Source: Hyphomicrobiales bacterium (lineage in GTDB: Bacteria; Pseudomonadota; Alphaproteobacteria; Rhizobiales; Rhizobiaceae). Taken from it: DNA of 64,000 nucleotides. The stretch covers positions 434,001 through 498,000 of the forward strand of contig UBYA01000011.1 of the NCBI GenBank assembly GCA_900469615.1, written 5' to 3'. Of this stretch, positions 35,129-43,365 are shown in pieces (position 1 is the stretch's first letter; each line of letters opens with the position of its first letter). The translations under genes and the position numbers were made by a program. The notes below the pieces were generated by a model. The model was not told the origin of the DNA. It saw only the letters and a program-made list of their open reading frames with translations, and did not search any database.

Positions 35129-36118
35129 CTAGTTCCCGATAAACGCGTTGGTGAAGAAGGCATCCGCAGGCATATCCGTCTTGATATCCTGGTATTCCTT
35201 CATGAGATCGAGGGTCTGCTGCCAATCCGCAGTCGACATTTCGCCCAACCGGGCGGAAGGATCGGATGGGGACGCAAGCAGGGTGAGAGAGACGTCGAGC
35301 TGGTCCTTGAGCAGCTTGGCATCGCCGGTCGGCTTCACCTTGACCGCCGCGGCAACAGCCGCGTCGGGATCGGCCTTGGCCGCCTCGATGGATTTTATGG
35401 ATGCCGCCACGAACCGCTTGACGAGGTCCTGATTTGTTTCAGCCTGCTTCGAATTGGCTATGATCGTCAGGCCTTGCGTGTTCACGCCCAGTTCCGCGAA
35501 GGAAAAAACCTTCTGCTCGAGGCCCTTGCTCTTCAGAACCACCACCTGGTTTTCCAGGCCAGCCAACGTGCCGTCCGTTCGCTTCTGCATGACCGCGATG
35601 ATCTTGCCCGGCCCGTCCACGTTCAGGATCTTGACTTTCGACGGATCGATCCCGTTCTTCTTCCAAATCGCCGGCAGCAGCGCGAGCGATGCCTCGCCGG
35701 CCGAGGCGGCGACAGACTTGCCTTCGATATCCTTGATGGTGTTCACGCCGGCGTCGGCACGGAAGGAGATCGCATATGGCGAGGTATTGAGAAGGCCCAG
35801 AACCGATTTGACCGGCGCGCCACGGGTAGCGCCGGCAATGACGCTGCCGCCGTCGGCGATGCCGAACGTATCGCCGCCCGTAGCGACGGCCTGGACCGTG
35901 CGCGCAGATCCCTGGCCCTCGCCGATCTGAAGATCGATTCCCGCGTCCTTGTAGAAGCCTTTCTCCACCCCATAATAAAAGATCGTATGGACGCCGCTCA
36001 AAAGAAAATTCAGGCGTAGCGTAACCTTGTCTTCAGCCATGGCCGATGATACGCCGGCCGAAGCAATCGCGAGCGCAAGCAGACCGCCCGCAACCGTTCT
36101 TTTCATCATTTTCAGCAT
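35129..36118 (-). CDS. NitT/TauT-type ABC transporter substrate-binding protein
   Basis: A 329-residue periplasmic protein with a signal peptide (MLKMMKRTVAGGLLALAIASAGVSSAMA). The mature start VTLRLNFLLSGVHTIFYYGVEKGFYKDAG split over two strands, and the GEGQGSARTVQAVATGGDTFGIAD block, are the SsuA/THI5-like binding-protein pattern; members bind sulfonates, nitrate, pyrimidine precursors, aromatic acids and other small anions. GGGAGG fits the ATG at 36118 rather than the GTG two codons upstream. It follows the permease gene in the same operon. Substrate not known. Confidence 0.87.
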   Translation of the reverse strand: MLKMMKRTVAGGLLALAIASAGVSSAMAEDKVTLRLNFLLSGVHTIFYYGVEKGFYKDAGIDLQIGEGQGSARTVQAVATGGDTFGIADGGSVIAGATRGAPVKSVLGLLNTSPYAISFRADAGVNTIKDIEGKSVAASAGEASLALLPAIWKKNGIDPSKVKILNVDGPGKIIAVMQKRTDGTLAGLENQVVVLKSKGLEQKVFSFAELGVNTQGLTIIANSKQAETNQDLVKRFVAASIKSIEAAKADPDAAVAAAVKVKPTGDAKLLKDQLDVSLTLLASPSDPSARLGEMSTADWQQTLDLMKEYQDIKTDMPADAFFTNAFIGN

Positions 36119-36142
36119 TTCCACCTCCCAGATTAAAGTTTG

Positions 36143-36946
36143 TTACGTCGGGCTCTTGCCGACGGCGAAATCGTCGCGGCGTTGAGAAACGTGCCAGGGT
36201 ATGGCCCAGCGCTCGACGAGTTCGACGATGCCGTAGAGCAGCAACCCGAGCAGGCTGAGGACCACGATGACCGCGAAGGTCATGCTGGTATTCATGTTTC
36301 CGTTGTAGTTGAGCAGCAGATAGCCAAGGCCGTTGTCGGACGCGACGAACTCGGCGACGACGGCGGCCGTCGCGGACAGCGCCGCCGCAACCTTGAAACC
36401 CGCGAATAGCGAGGGCAATGCGCCGGGAAGCTCGACTTTCCAGAATATCTTCAGGCGGCTTGCGCGGTAGCTTTTTGCCAAATCATATACATCGGGCTCG
36501 ATGGATTTGAACGCCACGATCGAGTTCACGACGATCGGAAAGAATGACAGCAGGAAGACGAGAAGGACCTTCGACGGCAGCCCAAAGCCGACCCAGATGA
36601 TGAAGAGAGGCGCGATGGCGATCTTCGGGATGATCTGGAGCACCACGAGTAGCGGATAGAATACCTGCTCGAAGCCTTTCGAGTAGACAACGAGCAGCGA
36701 GAGCAAGACGCCGAGGACAACGGCGACGAGGAAGCCGAGGACCATCGGCTGCAATGTGTAGAGCGAAGCGCTGGCGACGATCCCGAAGTTGGCGATCAGA
36801 TCCTCGAAGACCCGGCTCGGCGCCGGCAGGATGTATTCCGGGACCGAAAGAAGCCGTACGGCGATTTCCCAGACAAGCACCGCACCGACGAGGCTGGCAA
36901 GCGTATGCGCCTGCCCCCGCAATGCGCCGACCACATTCGAAAACAT
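36143..36946 (-). CDS. NitT/TauT-type ABC transporter permease
   Basis: A 267-residue inner-membrane protein with six predicted helices of the SsuC/TauC family. Characteristic segments are VPEYILPAPSRVFEDL after the first helix, the EAA-type loop YDLAKSYRASRLKIFWKVELPGALPSL split by one Gly, and ATAAVVAEFVASDNGLGYLL. It is the first gene of the minus-strand unit and starts 146 bases from the divergent ATPase gene that completes the transporter. Confidence 0.88.
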   Translation of the reverse strand: MFSNVVGALRGQAHTLASLVGAVLVWEIAVRLLSVPEYILPAPSRVFEDLIANFGIVASASLYTLQPMVLGFLVAVVLGVLLSLLVVYSKGFEQVFYPLLVVLQIIPKIAIAPLFIIWVGFGLPSKVLLVFLLSFFPIVVNSIVAFKSIEPDVYDLAKSYRASRLKIFWKVELPGALPSLFAGFKVAAALSATAAVVAEFVASDNGLGYLLLNYNGNMNTSMTFAVIVVLSLLGLLLYGIVELVERWAIPWHVSQRRDDFAVGKSPT

Positions 36947-36996
36947 TTCGTCCTCCCGATGGAAACCGTCGAAATCCGCCCGACAATTTTAAAGTC

Positions 36997-37026
36997 GGAA
37001 CAATGTTCCATATGGACCAATGTTCC
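36997..37026. promoter_or_regulatory. Tandem 13-bp palindromes, likely IclR operator
   Basis: GGAACAATGTTCC (36997-37009) is a perfect 13-bp palindrome; GGACCAATGTTCC (37014-37026) is the same with one changed base. Their centres are 17 bp apart. They lie in the divergent promoter region between permease and ATPase genes. The IclR-type gene downstream of the ATPase is the obvious candidate ligand, and paired sites fit the tetrameric binding usual for IclR proteins. Confidence 0.65.
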
Positions 37027-37092
37027 GTCAAGTGCTATTTACACCTCAAACGAGGCCTTCGGATCGAAGGCGACCGGACGGGAGGAGCCGCT

Positions 37093-37899
37093 TTGAATAT
37101 TCATAATGCGAAGCCGCAGTACGAGCCTGGCGTGCGACTGGAGGGCGTCAGCAAGCATTTCGGCCACGCCGATACGCCCGTGATTGCTCTCGAAAAGCTC
37201 GACCTGACAATCGGGGACGGAGAATTCGTTGCGGTTGTCGGTCCATCGGGATGCGGCAAGTCAACGATGATGCGATTGATCTCGCGCCTTTCCCAGGCGA
37301 GTACCGGCGAAATCTCGGTGTTCGGCGATGTGTCGAAAGAACCGCCGAAAGGCATGAGCATCGTGTTCCAGAACCATGTTCTGCTCGCGTGGCGAACCAT
37401 TGTCGACAACGTGCTTTTCCCCGCCGAGATGACGGGCAGAAATCCCGAGGAACTCCGGCCGCACGCCTTGGAATTGCTGGAATCCGTTGGGTTGAAGGAC
37501 TTTGCAAACCGATACCCGCATGAACTGTCGGGCGGCATGAAGCAGCGGGCTTCCATCGCCAGAGCATTGCTCCTGCAGCCGCGGCTGCTGCTGATGGACG
37601 AGCCGTTCGGCGCACTCGACGCCCTGACGCGCGAGCAGATGCGCATCGATCTCGAGGCGCTGTGGCTGAAGAACCGGATGACGGTCGTCTTCATCACTCA
37701 TTCCATCGACGAGGCGGTCCTCCTGGCCGACCGGGTGATCGTGATGACGCCGCGGCCGGGCCGCATCGAGAGAGTGCTGGAAATCGATATGCCGCGTCCA
37801 CGCGGCCTTGCTGCGAGACGCGAGCCTGAATTCATCGAGAAATCGGAAGAAATCACCGAAATTTTCCTTTCTCGTGGCATTTTGCAGCGGCATACGTGA
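37093..37899 (+). CDS. NitT/TauT-type ABC transporter ATP-binding protein
   Basis: A 268-residue ATPase of the SsuB/TauB family: Walker A GPSGCGKST, Q-loop IVFQNHVLLAWRTI, signature LSGGMKQRASIARAL, Walker B LLLMDEPFGALD and the switch His in VFITHSIDEAVLLADR. The TTG at 37093 is chosen because GGGAGGAG lies directly before it; upstream in-frame ATGs fall inside the operator palindromes. It is transcribed away from the permease and binding-protein genes and towards the IclR gene, an unusual split of one importer over two divergent units. Confidence 0.88.
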   Translation: MNIHNAKPQYEPGVRLEGVSKHFGHADTPVIALEKLDLTIGDGEFVAVVGPSGCGKSTMMRLISRLSQASTGEISVFGDVSKEPPKGMSIVFQNHVLLAWRTIVDNVLFPAEMTGRNPEELRPHALELLESVGLKDFANRYPHELSGGMKQRASIARALLLQPRLLLMDEPFGALDALTREQMRIDLEALWLKNRMTVVFITHSIDEAVLLADRVIVMTPRPGRIERVLEIDMPRPRGLAARREPEFIEKSEEITEIFLSRGILQRHT

Positions 37900-37921
37900 A
37901 CTCTTTTGAACGGAGAGGCTG

Positions 37922-38698
37922 ATGGATAAGATCTCAGGCGTTTCAGGCGGAAGCGTCGAGCGAACGATTGCCATGCTCGAACTTCTGGCGCTGGCGGAGG
38001 AGCCGCTCAAGCTTTCGGATATTGCGCACCGGCTTGCCATACCGAAGAGTGCATCGCATCGGATTCTCACCTCGCTGATGGAGAACGGCTGGGTGCGGCA
38101 GAGCAATGAAAGCGATTGCTATGCCCTGACCATCCGGATGGCTCTGATCGGGCAAAAGCAGCTGGACAGGCTTGAAGTGACCGACCTCAAGCAACCGATC
38201 CTGAACGATCTCGCGGAAAGAACCCGCGAACTGGTTCGCTTGACGGCCGTTCAGAACAACAGCCTCGTGTGGATCGGCTCCGCCCGCGGGCGTCGCTCCG
38301 GCCTCGTTTTCGAGCCGGACATGAGCGCCACCATCCTGCCTTATGCGACCGCCAACGGTAAGATCTGGCTTGCCAATATCGAACGTGAGCTCGCCCTTAG
38401 AATTGCCCTGGAGGCCGGATTGGGGCGGCCCGGCCAGGCTGCGGCGACCATTCGCACGATCGACGCCCTCAACAAGGAGCTCGACCTGACCGCCGGCCAA
38501 GGCTACGGCCGCGCTCGCGGAGAGGCGGAAGACGGGGTCGGGGCGATCGCGGTGGTCGTGAAACAAGGCGCCAGGGTGCTCGGCACGATGAGCGTCGCCG
38601 CGCCTTTGACGAGGCTGACCGACGAGAAGGTCGCGGAGATCGTCCCTCTCCTGAAGCACGCGGCAAGCAACATGGCGATAGCCTGGGGAGCATCTTGA
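37922..38698 (+). CDS. IclR family regulator
   Basis: A 258-residue regulator. Residues 10-70 form the winged helix (ERTIAMLELLALAEEPLKLSDIAHRL split by the turn; PKSASHRILTSLMENGW is the recognition part), and residues 85-255 the effector-binding IclR/GAF-like domain. It begins 22 bases after the ATPase gene and is co-transcribed with it, so it probably represses or activates the divergent transporter and catabolic genes through the paired palindromes at about 37 kb, with a pathway intermediate as effector. Confidence 0.88.
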   Translation: MDKISGVSGGSVERTIAMLELLALAEEPLKLSDIAHRLAIPKSASHRILTSLMENGWVRQSNESDCYALTIRMALIGQKQLDRLEVTDLKQPILNDLAERTRELVRLTAVQNNSLVWIGSARGRRSGLVFEPDMSATILPYATANGKIWLANIERELALRIALEAGLGRPGQAAATIRTIDALNKELDLTAGQGYGRARGEAEDGVGAIAVVVKQGARVLGTMSVAAPLTRLTDEKVAEIVPLLKHAASNMAIAWGAS

Positions 38699-38819
38699 CC
38701 GGCAATCATCGGGCAACCCGGGCGGAACCCGATGGATTCCCATCGCATCGCACCGAATGTCACGGCAGTCATTGCGGATGCCGCGCGCTGCCTGCCGTCA
38801 TCATTGGGCCTTGGAGCGA

Positions 38820-39064
38820 TCAAGGGATAGGAACGCCCTGCTCCAGACAGGGAAACGCCGCGATCCAATGTACCAGCGCTTGCCCGATAGCATCGGCGTG
38901 ATCCTCTTGGACATAGTGCGCGCCAGCGCCGAGCCTGACGAATTCACGACGCTACCAAAGATCGCGCGACCGGCCGTCTCAGACACTCCGCCGACTGAAG
39001 CGCGGATGCAAGCGACCAGGCTCCGCCTGATCGAGCCTCCTGGATAGAGCGTCTTGGCGATCAC
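38820..39064 (-). pseudogene. Decayed C-terminal remnant of a haloalkane dehalogenase-like alpha/beta hydrolase
   Basis: No intact gene fits here, but two pieces in different minus-strand frames match the same family. The upstream piece reads AKTLYPGGSIRRSL, the segment of the lid region after the cap of dehalogenases; the downstream piece, ending in a TGA at 38820-38822, reads EFVRLGAGAHYVQEDHADAI and on to GQALVHWI, the C-terminal part with the catalytic His in an A-H-Y-V-Q-E-D context. About 50 residues between them are missing and the frame changes. It is therefore an internally deleted, frameshifted fossil. The neighbouring GMC gene starts only after it on the left. The first 120 bases of the gap after the IclR gene hold nothing recognisable. 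Confidence 0.6.
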
Positions 39065-39076
39065 ATCCTCATCAGC

Positions 39077-40786
39077 CTATCGTTTCAGGCCATCTGCGAT
39101 CTTCTCGGCCATCATGATCGTCGGCACATTCGTATTCGCGCACGGTATGGTCGGCATAAGCGACGCATCGCAGACGTAGAGGCCATCCAGTCCCCTCACC
39201 TTTCCCCTGTTGTCGGTAACCGCCATCCTGTCCCCGGTTGCCCCCATGCGGCATGTCCCGGAGGGATGCCAGACGCCGCCGACGGTGTCGGCAATATAGG
39301 CCTCAAGATCGGCACGGTTGCCGGCCAGCCGTTTCGGATCGTCGTAATTCGACAACATGAAGGGAAAGACCTTCTCGCGCAGGCTGCCGATCGCATCGAG
39401 CCCGACGGCGCCGACGGCGGTAACGACCGCCCCGAGCCTGGACGGCTTTGAAAAGCGCTTGCCGATCTCCGACATGCCGCCGGCATAGACTCCGGAAACG
39501 ACGGAACCAAGGCTGGGATCAGAGGTCAGCCGCACCGCGCGTTCGAAAGCATCGGCAAGGCGGATAAGATCGCGACGATCGGAGAGCATGCGAAAATCGA
39601 TGCGCGGCGGTCCGTCGGGTGCCGTCGGATCCAGAAGCAGCTGGCCGCGCGAGTAAGACTTGTTGACCCAGAAGAAGACCGAGCCGAGCTGGCGTCCCAC
39701 GGAATGCCATGCGGCGCGTGTGACGAAATTCATGTGCATGTCACCCTCGGGGCACCCCTCAACACCGGAAGAGAAGCGGTAGCCGATCGGAATATGATAG
39801 TCGGGCACGCCCTTCTGCCGGGCCGAGGGCTTGAGATAGGGAACAAGACCGGCGGAGGGATGCTCCATCAGGTTCTGCCCGATGCCAGGCAGATCGTGGA
39901 CGACATTGATGCCGCAGTCGACGAGATGGGTCGCAGGCCCGACACCCGACCGCATGAGAATCGCGGGCGTTGCCAGGGCGCCGGATGACAGGACCACCCG
40001 AGCCGCCGAAAGTGCCTCTTGAGCGCTGCCGCGCACCGCAACCACACCCGTCGCCCGGCTTCCCTCGATGAGGATGCGCGAGACGGTCGTCTCCGTACGG
40101 ATTTCGAGGTTCGGCCGCCGCCGGACATCCGGCGTCAGATAGGCCCAGGCGGTGCTGACGCGCCGGGCCTTTTCATCCATGTTGACCGCCATTTCGAAAA
40201 TGCCCTCCTGCCAGGCACCGTTCTGATCCGGCAGGAAGGGAATTCCCCTCTTCTCGCAGATCGCCAGCATCGCCCGGGTGAACGGCGTCCAGAGCACCTC
40301 GCCGCGCCGGCGGATCGGGAACGGGCCGGTCTTTCCATGAAACTCGTCATCGATGTCGAGATCACGTTCGAGCTTCCTGAAATAGGGGAGGCATTCGGCC
40401 CAGGACCAGCCTTCTACGCCCATCTTGCCCCATTCATCGTAATCGTGGGGCCCGCCGCGATTGGCGCCGATACCGTTGATGGCCGAGCCGCCGCCAAGCA
40501 CCTTGGCCTGCTCGTAGCGGGCCGCTTTTGCCTCGGGCCGGTTCGAGCCGGTATAGGGAAACGACGCCTTCAGTCCGGACCAGGTATATGTCGGATTGGA
40601 ATAAGCGACGCCCGGATAGGGATTGGCGAGATCCGGAAATTGCTCCGGCGTCGGCGCATCGATACCGGCCTCCAGCAGGATCACCCGAACCGAAGGATCC
40701 TCGGTCAAGCGTGACGCCAGAACGCAGCCTGCGGAACCGCCGCCGACGATGATGTAATCCACACGATTGGAAGCCACTGCATTCAT
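39077..40786 (-). CDS. GMC family FAD-dependent oxidoreductase
   Basis: A 569-residue alcohol oxidase/dehydrogenase. The FAD motif YIIVGGGSAGCVLASRL, GMC signature 1 (KVLGGGSAINGIGANRG), signature 2 (VLSSGALATPAILMRSGVG) and the C-terminal WHPSGTCRMG with the active-site His, followed by ANTNVPTIMMAEK, are all present. It would turn an alcohol group into an aldehyde that the aldehyde dehydrogenase gene upstream could oxidise further. It lies 246 bases after that gene on the same strand, beyond a hairpin, so it may be a separate or attenuated unit. Confidence 0.88.
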   Translation of the reverse strand: MNAVASNRVDYIIVGGGSAGCVLASRLTEDPSVRVILLEAGIDAPTPEQFPDLANPYPGVAYSNPTYTWSGLKASFPYTGSNRPEAKAARYEQAKVLGGGSAINGIGANRGGPHDYDEWGKMGVEGWSWAECLPYFRKLERDLDIDDEFHGKTGPFPIRRRGEVLWTPFTRAMLAICEKRGIPFLPDQNGAWQEGIFEMAVNMDEKARRVSTAWAYLTPDVRRRPNLEIRTETTVSRILIEGSRATGVVAVRGSAQEALSAARVVLSSGALATPAILMRSGVGPATHLVDCGINVVHDLPGIGQNLMEHPSAGLVPYLKPSARQKGVPDYHIPIGYRFSSGVEGCPEGDMHMNFVTRAAWHSVGRQLGSVFFWVNKSYSRGQLLLDPTAPDGPPRIDFRMLSDRRDLIRLADAFERAVRLTSDPSLGSVVSGVYAGGMSEIGKRFSKPSRLGAVVTAVGAVGLDAIGSLREKVFPFMLSNYDDPKRLAGNRADLEAYIADTVGGVWHPSGTCRMGATGDRMAVTDNRGKVRGLDGLYVCDASLMPTIPCANTNVPTIMMAEKIADGLKR

Positions 40787-40827
40787 GACTGTAATTCCTG
40801 AAGAACCGGAGAAAACTGGGGATCAGA

Positions 40828-40849
40828 AGGCACCCGCCTCAGGGTGCCT
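40828..40849 (-). other. Hairpin between aldehyde dehydrogenase and GMC genes
   Basis: AGGCACCC and GGGTGCCT form a perfect 8-bp stem with a 6-base loop, followed on the minus strand by TTCT only. It is a weak terminator or attenuator at the end of the ABC/aldehyde dehydrogenase operon. Confidence 0.45.
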
Positions 40850-41032
40850 TGCAAGCAATGCGATCGATGACTGCGCCGTCGTGCATCGGCGCCCGACGCG
40901 GGACGAGCAACCAGCCGACCGCTTCCACGCCTTCGCTGATGGCGTCTTGACAGGCCCATGCCGAATGACGGCCATCGATGTTTCCTTCGTCCTGATACAG
41001 ACCCCGACACCGATCTTCGGCGCGAGCCTAAG

Positions 41033-42559
41033 TTACCGGGTAATGTCGATCGTCATCGTCTTGAGATCGCACATCTCGACAAGCGTATGCCGGCCACCGG
41101 TGCGGCCGAGACCGCTGTCGGTGCCTGCGGCACCGCCGGCAGGAATATGCGGCTCCCAGTAGCAGCTCTTTTCGTTGACGTTGACGATGCCGCAGCGCAG
41201 GCTTTCAGTATAGAAGAACGCCCTCTTGATCGAGTTGGTAAAGACGGAAGCGTTAAGCCCGTAAGGGCTGGAAGCCGCAAGCTCGAGCGCCTCTTCATCC
41301 GTCTCGAAGGTCAGGACGGGCGCAACCGGACCGAAGGATTCCTCGCGGTTGAGAAGGCTGTCCCGCGTCAGGCCGGTCACGACGGTCGGTTCGAAGTAAA
41401 GATTGGTCGGCAGGCCAGCGGCGATGTTGCCGCCCTTGACGATGTTCGCCTTGCGCTCGGCGGCATCGGCCATATGGCTCAGCATCTTGTCGAGCGCCGT
41501 CGCATTGTTGACCGGCCCCATCGTCGTTGCCGGATCGAAGGGATCGCCCATGCGTACCTTCTCGGCGGCCTTGATCAGCCCTTCGACGAAGCGGTCATGC
41601 ACCGACTTGTGCACCAGGACCCGTTCGGTCGCGGTGCAGATCTGGCCGGCATTGGCGAAGCAGCCGGCGCCGACGAGCTCGGCGGCCACGTCGACATCGG
41701 CATCCGCCAGCACGATCGTCGGACCATTACCGCCCATTTCAAGCAGAAGCGGCTTGCCTGCGCCGCGCCGCGCAATCGTTGCGCCGGTGGCCGAGCTGCC
41801 GGTAAAGCCAATGGCGTGAGTACCGGGATGGATAACCGCCTCGTCGCCGACTTCAGCGCCATCGCCGAGCACGAGGTTGATGTAGCCATCCGGCAGGCCG
41901 GCCTCGATCATGCATTCCATGAGCGCAACGGCGATCAGCGACGTGGTCGGCGCCGGCACCCAGACAACCGTGTTGCCGGTCGCAATTGCCGGGCCGAGAT
42001 AATAGAGACATGGGAGCCCAAGCGGAAAATTCCACGGCGTGATGATCGCAAGCACGCCTTTCGGCTGCAGGAAACTGAAGGCGCGCTTGTTGGCATCGGC
42101 GACGGGGAAGGCGGCCGTTTCCAGCCACTTCATCTGCTCCGCAGCGTTGCGGAAACCGAGCGAGGCAGCGCCGACCTCGGCCTTGGCCTCCGTGTGGAAG
42201 GGCTTGCCCTGTTCAAGGCAGAGGAGACGCGCGAGGTCATCGGTGTAGCGGTCTATCGCATCGGCGATCCGCATGCACAGCGCGGCGCGCTGGAAGACAC
42301 CCATTTTGCGCAGGCTCTCGCGCGCGGCATCGGCAGCCGCCACGGCACGGCCAACATCTGCACGCGTCGACAGCGCGAGATAGCCGAGTTCCTCGCCGGT
42401 CGACGGACTATCGATGCGGAGGTATTTCCCGGAGCTGCCCGCAACCCATTCGGAGCCGATGCGGTTCGTGCCTATGCGCAGCCCTTCTGTCGGCTGCGCG
42501 ACGATGGGCATGCCGCGCAGGTGGGGACCATCGATCGAAGATCTGAATTGGACCGTCAT
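41033..42559 (-). CDS. NAD(P)-dependent aldehyde dehydrogenase
   Basis: A 508-residue enzyme of the ALDH superfamily. Cofactor region ITPWNFPLGLP, GFTGSSATG, the general base Glu in LLLEMGGNGPTIV and the nucleophilic Cys in NAGQICTATERVLVH are intact. The closest named groups are succinate-semialdehyde, lactaldehyde and aminoaldehyde dehydrogenases, but the motifs do not single out one substrate. Its start overlaps the stop of the creatininase gene (ATGA), so it is translated with that operon and should oxidise an aldehyde produced in the same pathway. Confidence 0.88.
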   Translation of the reverse strand: MTVQFRSSIDGPHLRGMPIVAQPTEGLRIGTNRIGSEWVAGSSGKYLRIDSPSTGEELGYLALSTRADVGRAVAAADAARESLRKMGVFQRAALCMRIADAIDRYTDDLARLLCLEQGKPFHTEAKAEVGAASLGFRNAAEQMKWLETAAFPVADANKRAFSFLQPKGVLAIITPWNFPLGLPCLYYLGPAIATGNTVVWVPAPTTSLIAVALMECMIEAGLPDGYINLVLGDGAEVGDEAVIHPGTHAIGFTGSSATGATIARRGAGKPLLLEMGGNGPTIVLADADVDVAAELVGAGCFANAGQICTATERVLVHKSVHDRFVEGLIKAAEKVRMGDPFDPATTMGPVNNATALDKMLSHMADAAERKANIVKGGNIAAGLPTNLYFEPTVVTGLTRDSLLNREESFGPVAPVLTFETDEEALELAASSPYGLNASVFTNSIKRAFFYTESLRCGIVNVNEKSCYWEPHIPAGGAAGTDSGLGRTGGRHTLVEMCDLKTMTIDITR

Positions 42560-43365
42560 GGGATACTCCTTTGACCGTATTCGGACTGAATTTTCAAAAT
42601 GGTTTGGCGGCTGCGCCGTACGGCTTCCACGAAAAGCCGCTCGCCGGCTTGAGCCGATGCCTCGGACGGCGTACCGATGACGCCGTTTTCACGGATCGCC
42701 TCAAACGGCCGCCAGACGGTGACCGCCGGGCCGGCATAAAGATGCGGATCGGGCCAGGACGGCGGCGTCGTTCCTTCCGGGATCAGGTTCTGCCGGACGC
42801 TTGCCGGCAGCACATGCATCATCAAGGAGGTCTCAAGCGCGCAGGCGTGGCCGGTGCCGCCGGCATGATCGGGCAGCGCTTCAGCAGCCACGTCGGCGAT
42901 GAGATCGAAATAGGAAAAGCCGGCGGAAACGACACCTTGCCGTCCCAGCGTGGTGATCGCCACCTGGATGGCCGCGCGATTGCCGCCGTGACCATTGATG
43001 ATGACGGGCAGAAAACCGTCCTGCCAGAGGCAGGCACAGAGATCGACGAGAACCGCGATGAAGGTCTGCGGACTGAGGCTCATCGTGCCGGGAAAGGCGC
43101 GGTGATGGGCTGACGATCCATAGGCGAAGGGCTCGCACACGCGAATGCCGTCCTCGCCCTCTGCCGCAGCGGCGGCAACCGCGGACGCGAGCCAGATATC
43201 GAGACCCATCGGCAGATGGGGACCATGCTGCTCGACGGCGCCCGTCGGCAGCAGCGCGACAGGTCTCTTCTTGCCGTCGCCGGCAAGCCTGCGTGCGTCC
43301 TCAGTCGTCATCCACGCGAAGGCCGACGATCCCCGGGCGACGAAATCGGTATCGCCGCCGCTCAT
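42556..43365 (-). CDS. Creatininase family amidohydrolase
   Basis: A 269-residue metal-dependent hydrolase of the creatininase/FAPy deformylase fold, which opens cyclic amides or removes formyl groups. Metal ligands are in LPTGAVEQHGPHLPMGLD (Glu, His, Asp), in IINGHGGNRAAIQ (His) and in the late Glu of CALETSLMM. The ATG at 43365 overlaps the stop of the permease gene; the longer upstream frame is just the shadow of that permease. Placed between an ABC permease and an aldehyde dehydrogenase, it probably hydrolyses a cyclic or acyl amide bond in the imported compound. Confidence 0.87.
   Translation of the reverse strand: MSGGDTDFVARGSSAFAWMTTEDARRLAGDGKKRPVALLPTGAVEQHGPHLPMGLDIWLASAVAAAAAEGEDGIRVCEPFAYGSSAHHRAFPGTMSLSPQTFIAVLVDLCACLWQDGFLPVIINGHGGNRAAIQVAITTLGRQGVVSAGFSYFDLIADVAAEALPDHAGGTGHACALETSLMMHVLPASVRQNLIPEGTTPPSWPDPHLYAGPAVTVWRPFEAIRENGVIGTPSEASAQAGERLFVEAVRRSRQTILKIQSEYGQRSIP

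Noticed and set aside
36754..37092. Longer N terminus of the NitT/TauT ATPase with several ATG starts
   Set aside because: These starts fall inside the divergent promoter and the paired palindromes; a TTG with GGGAGGAG directly before it gives the normal family N terminus.
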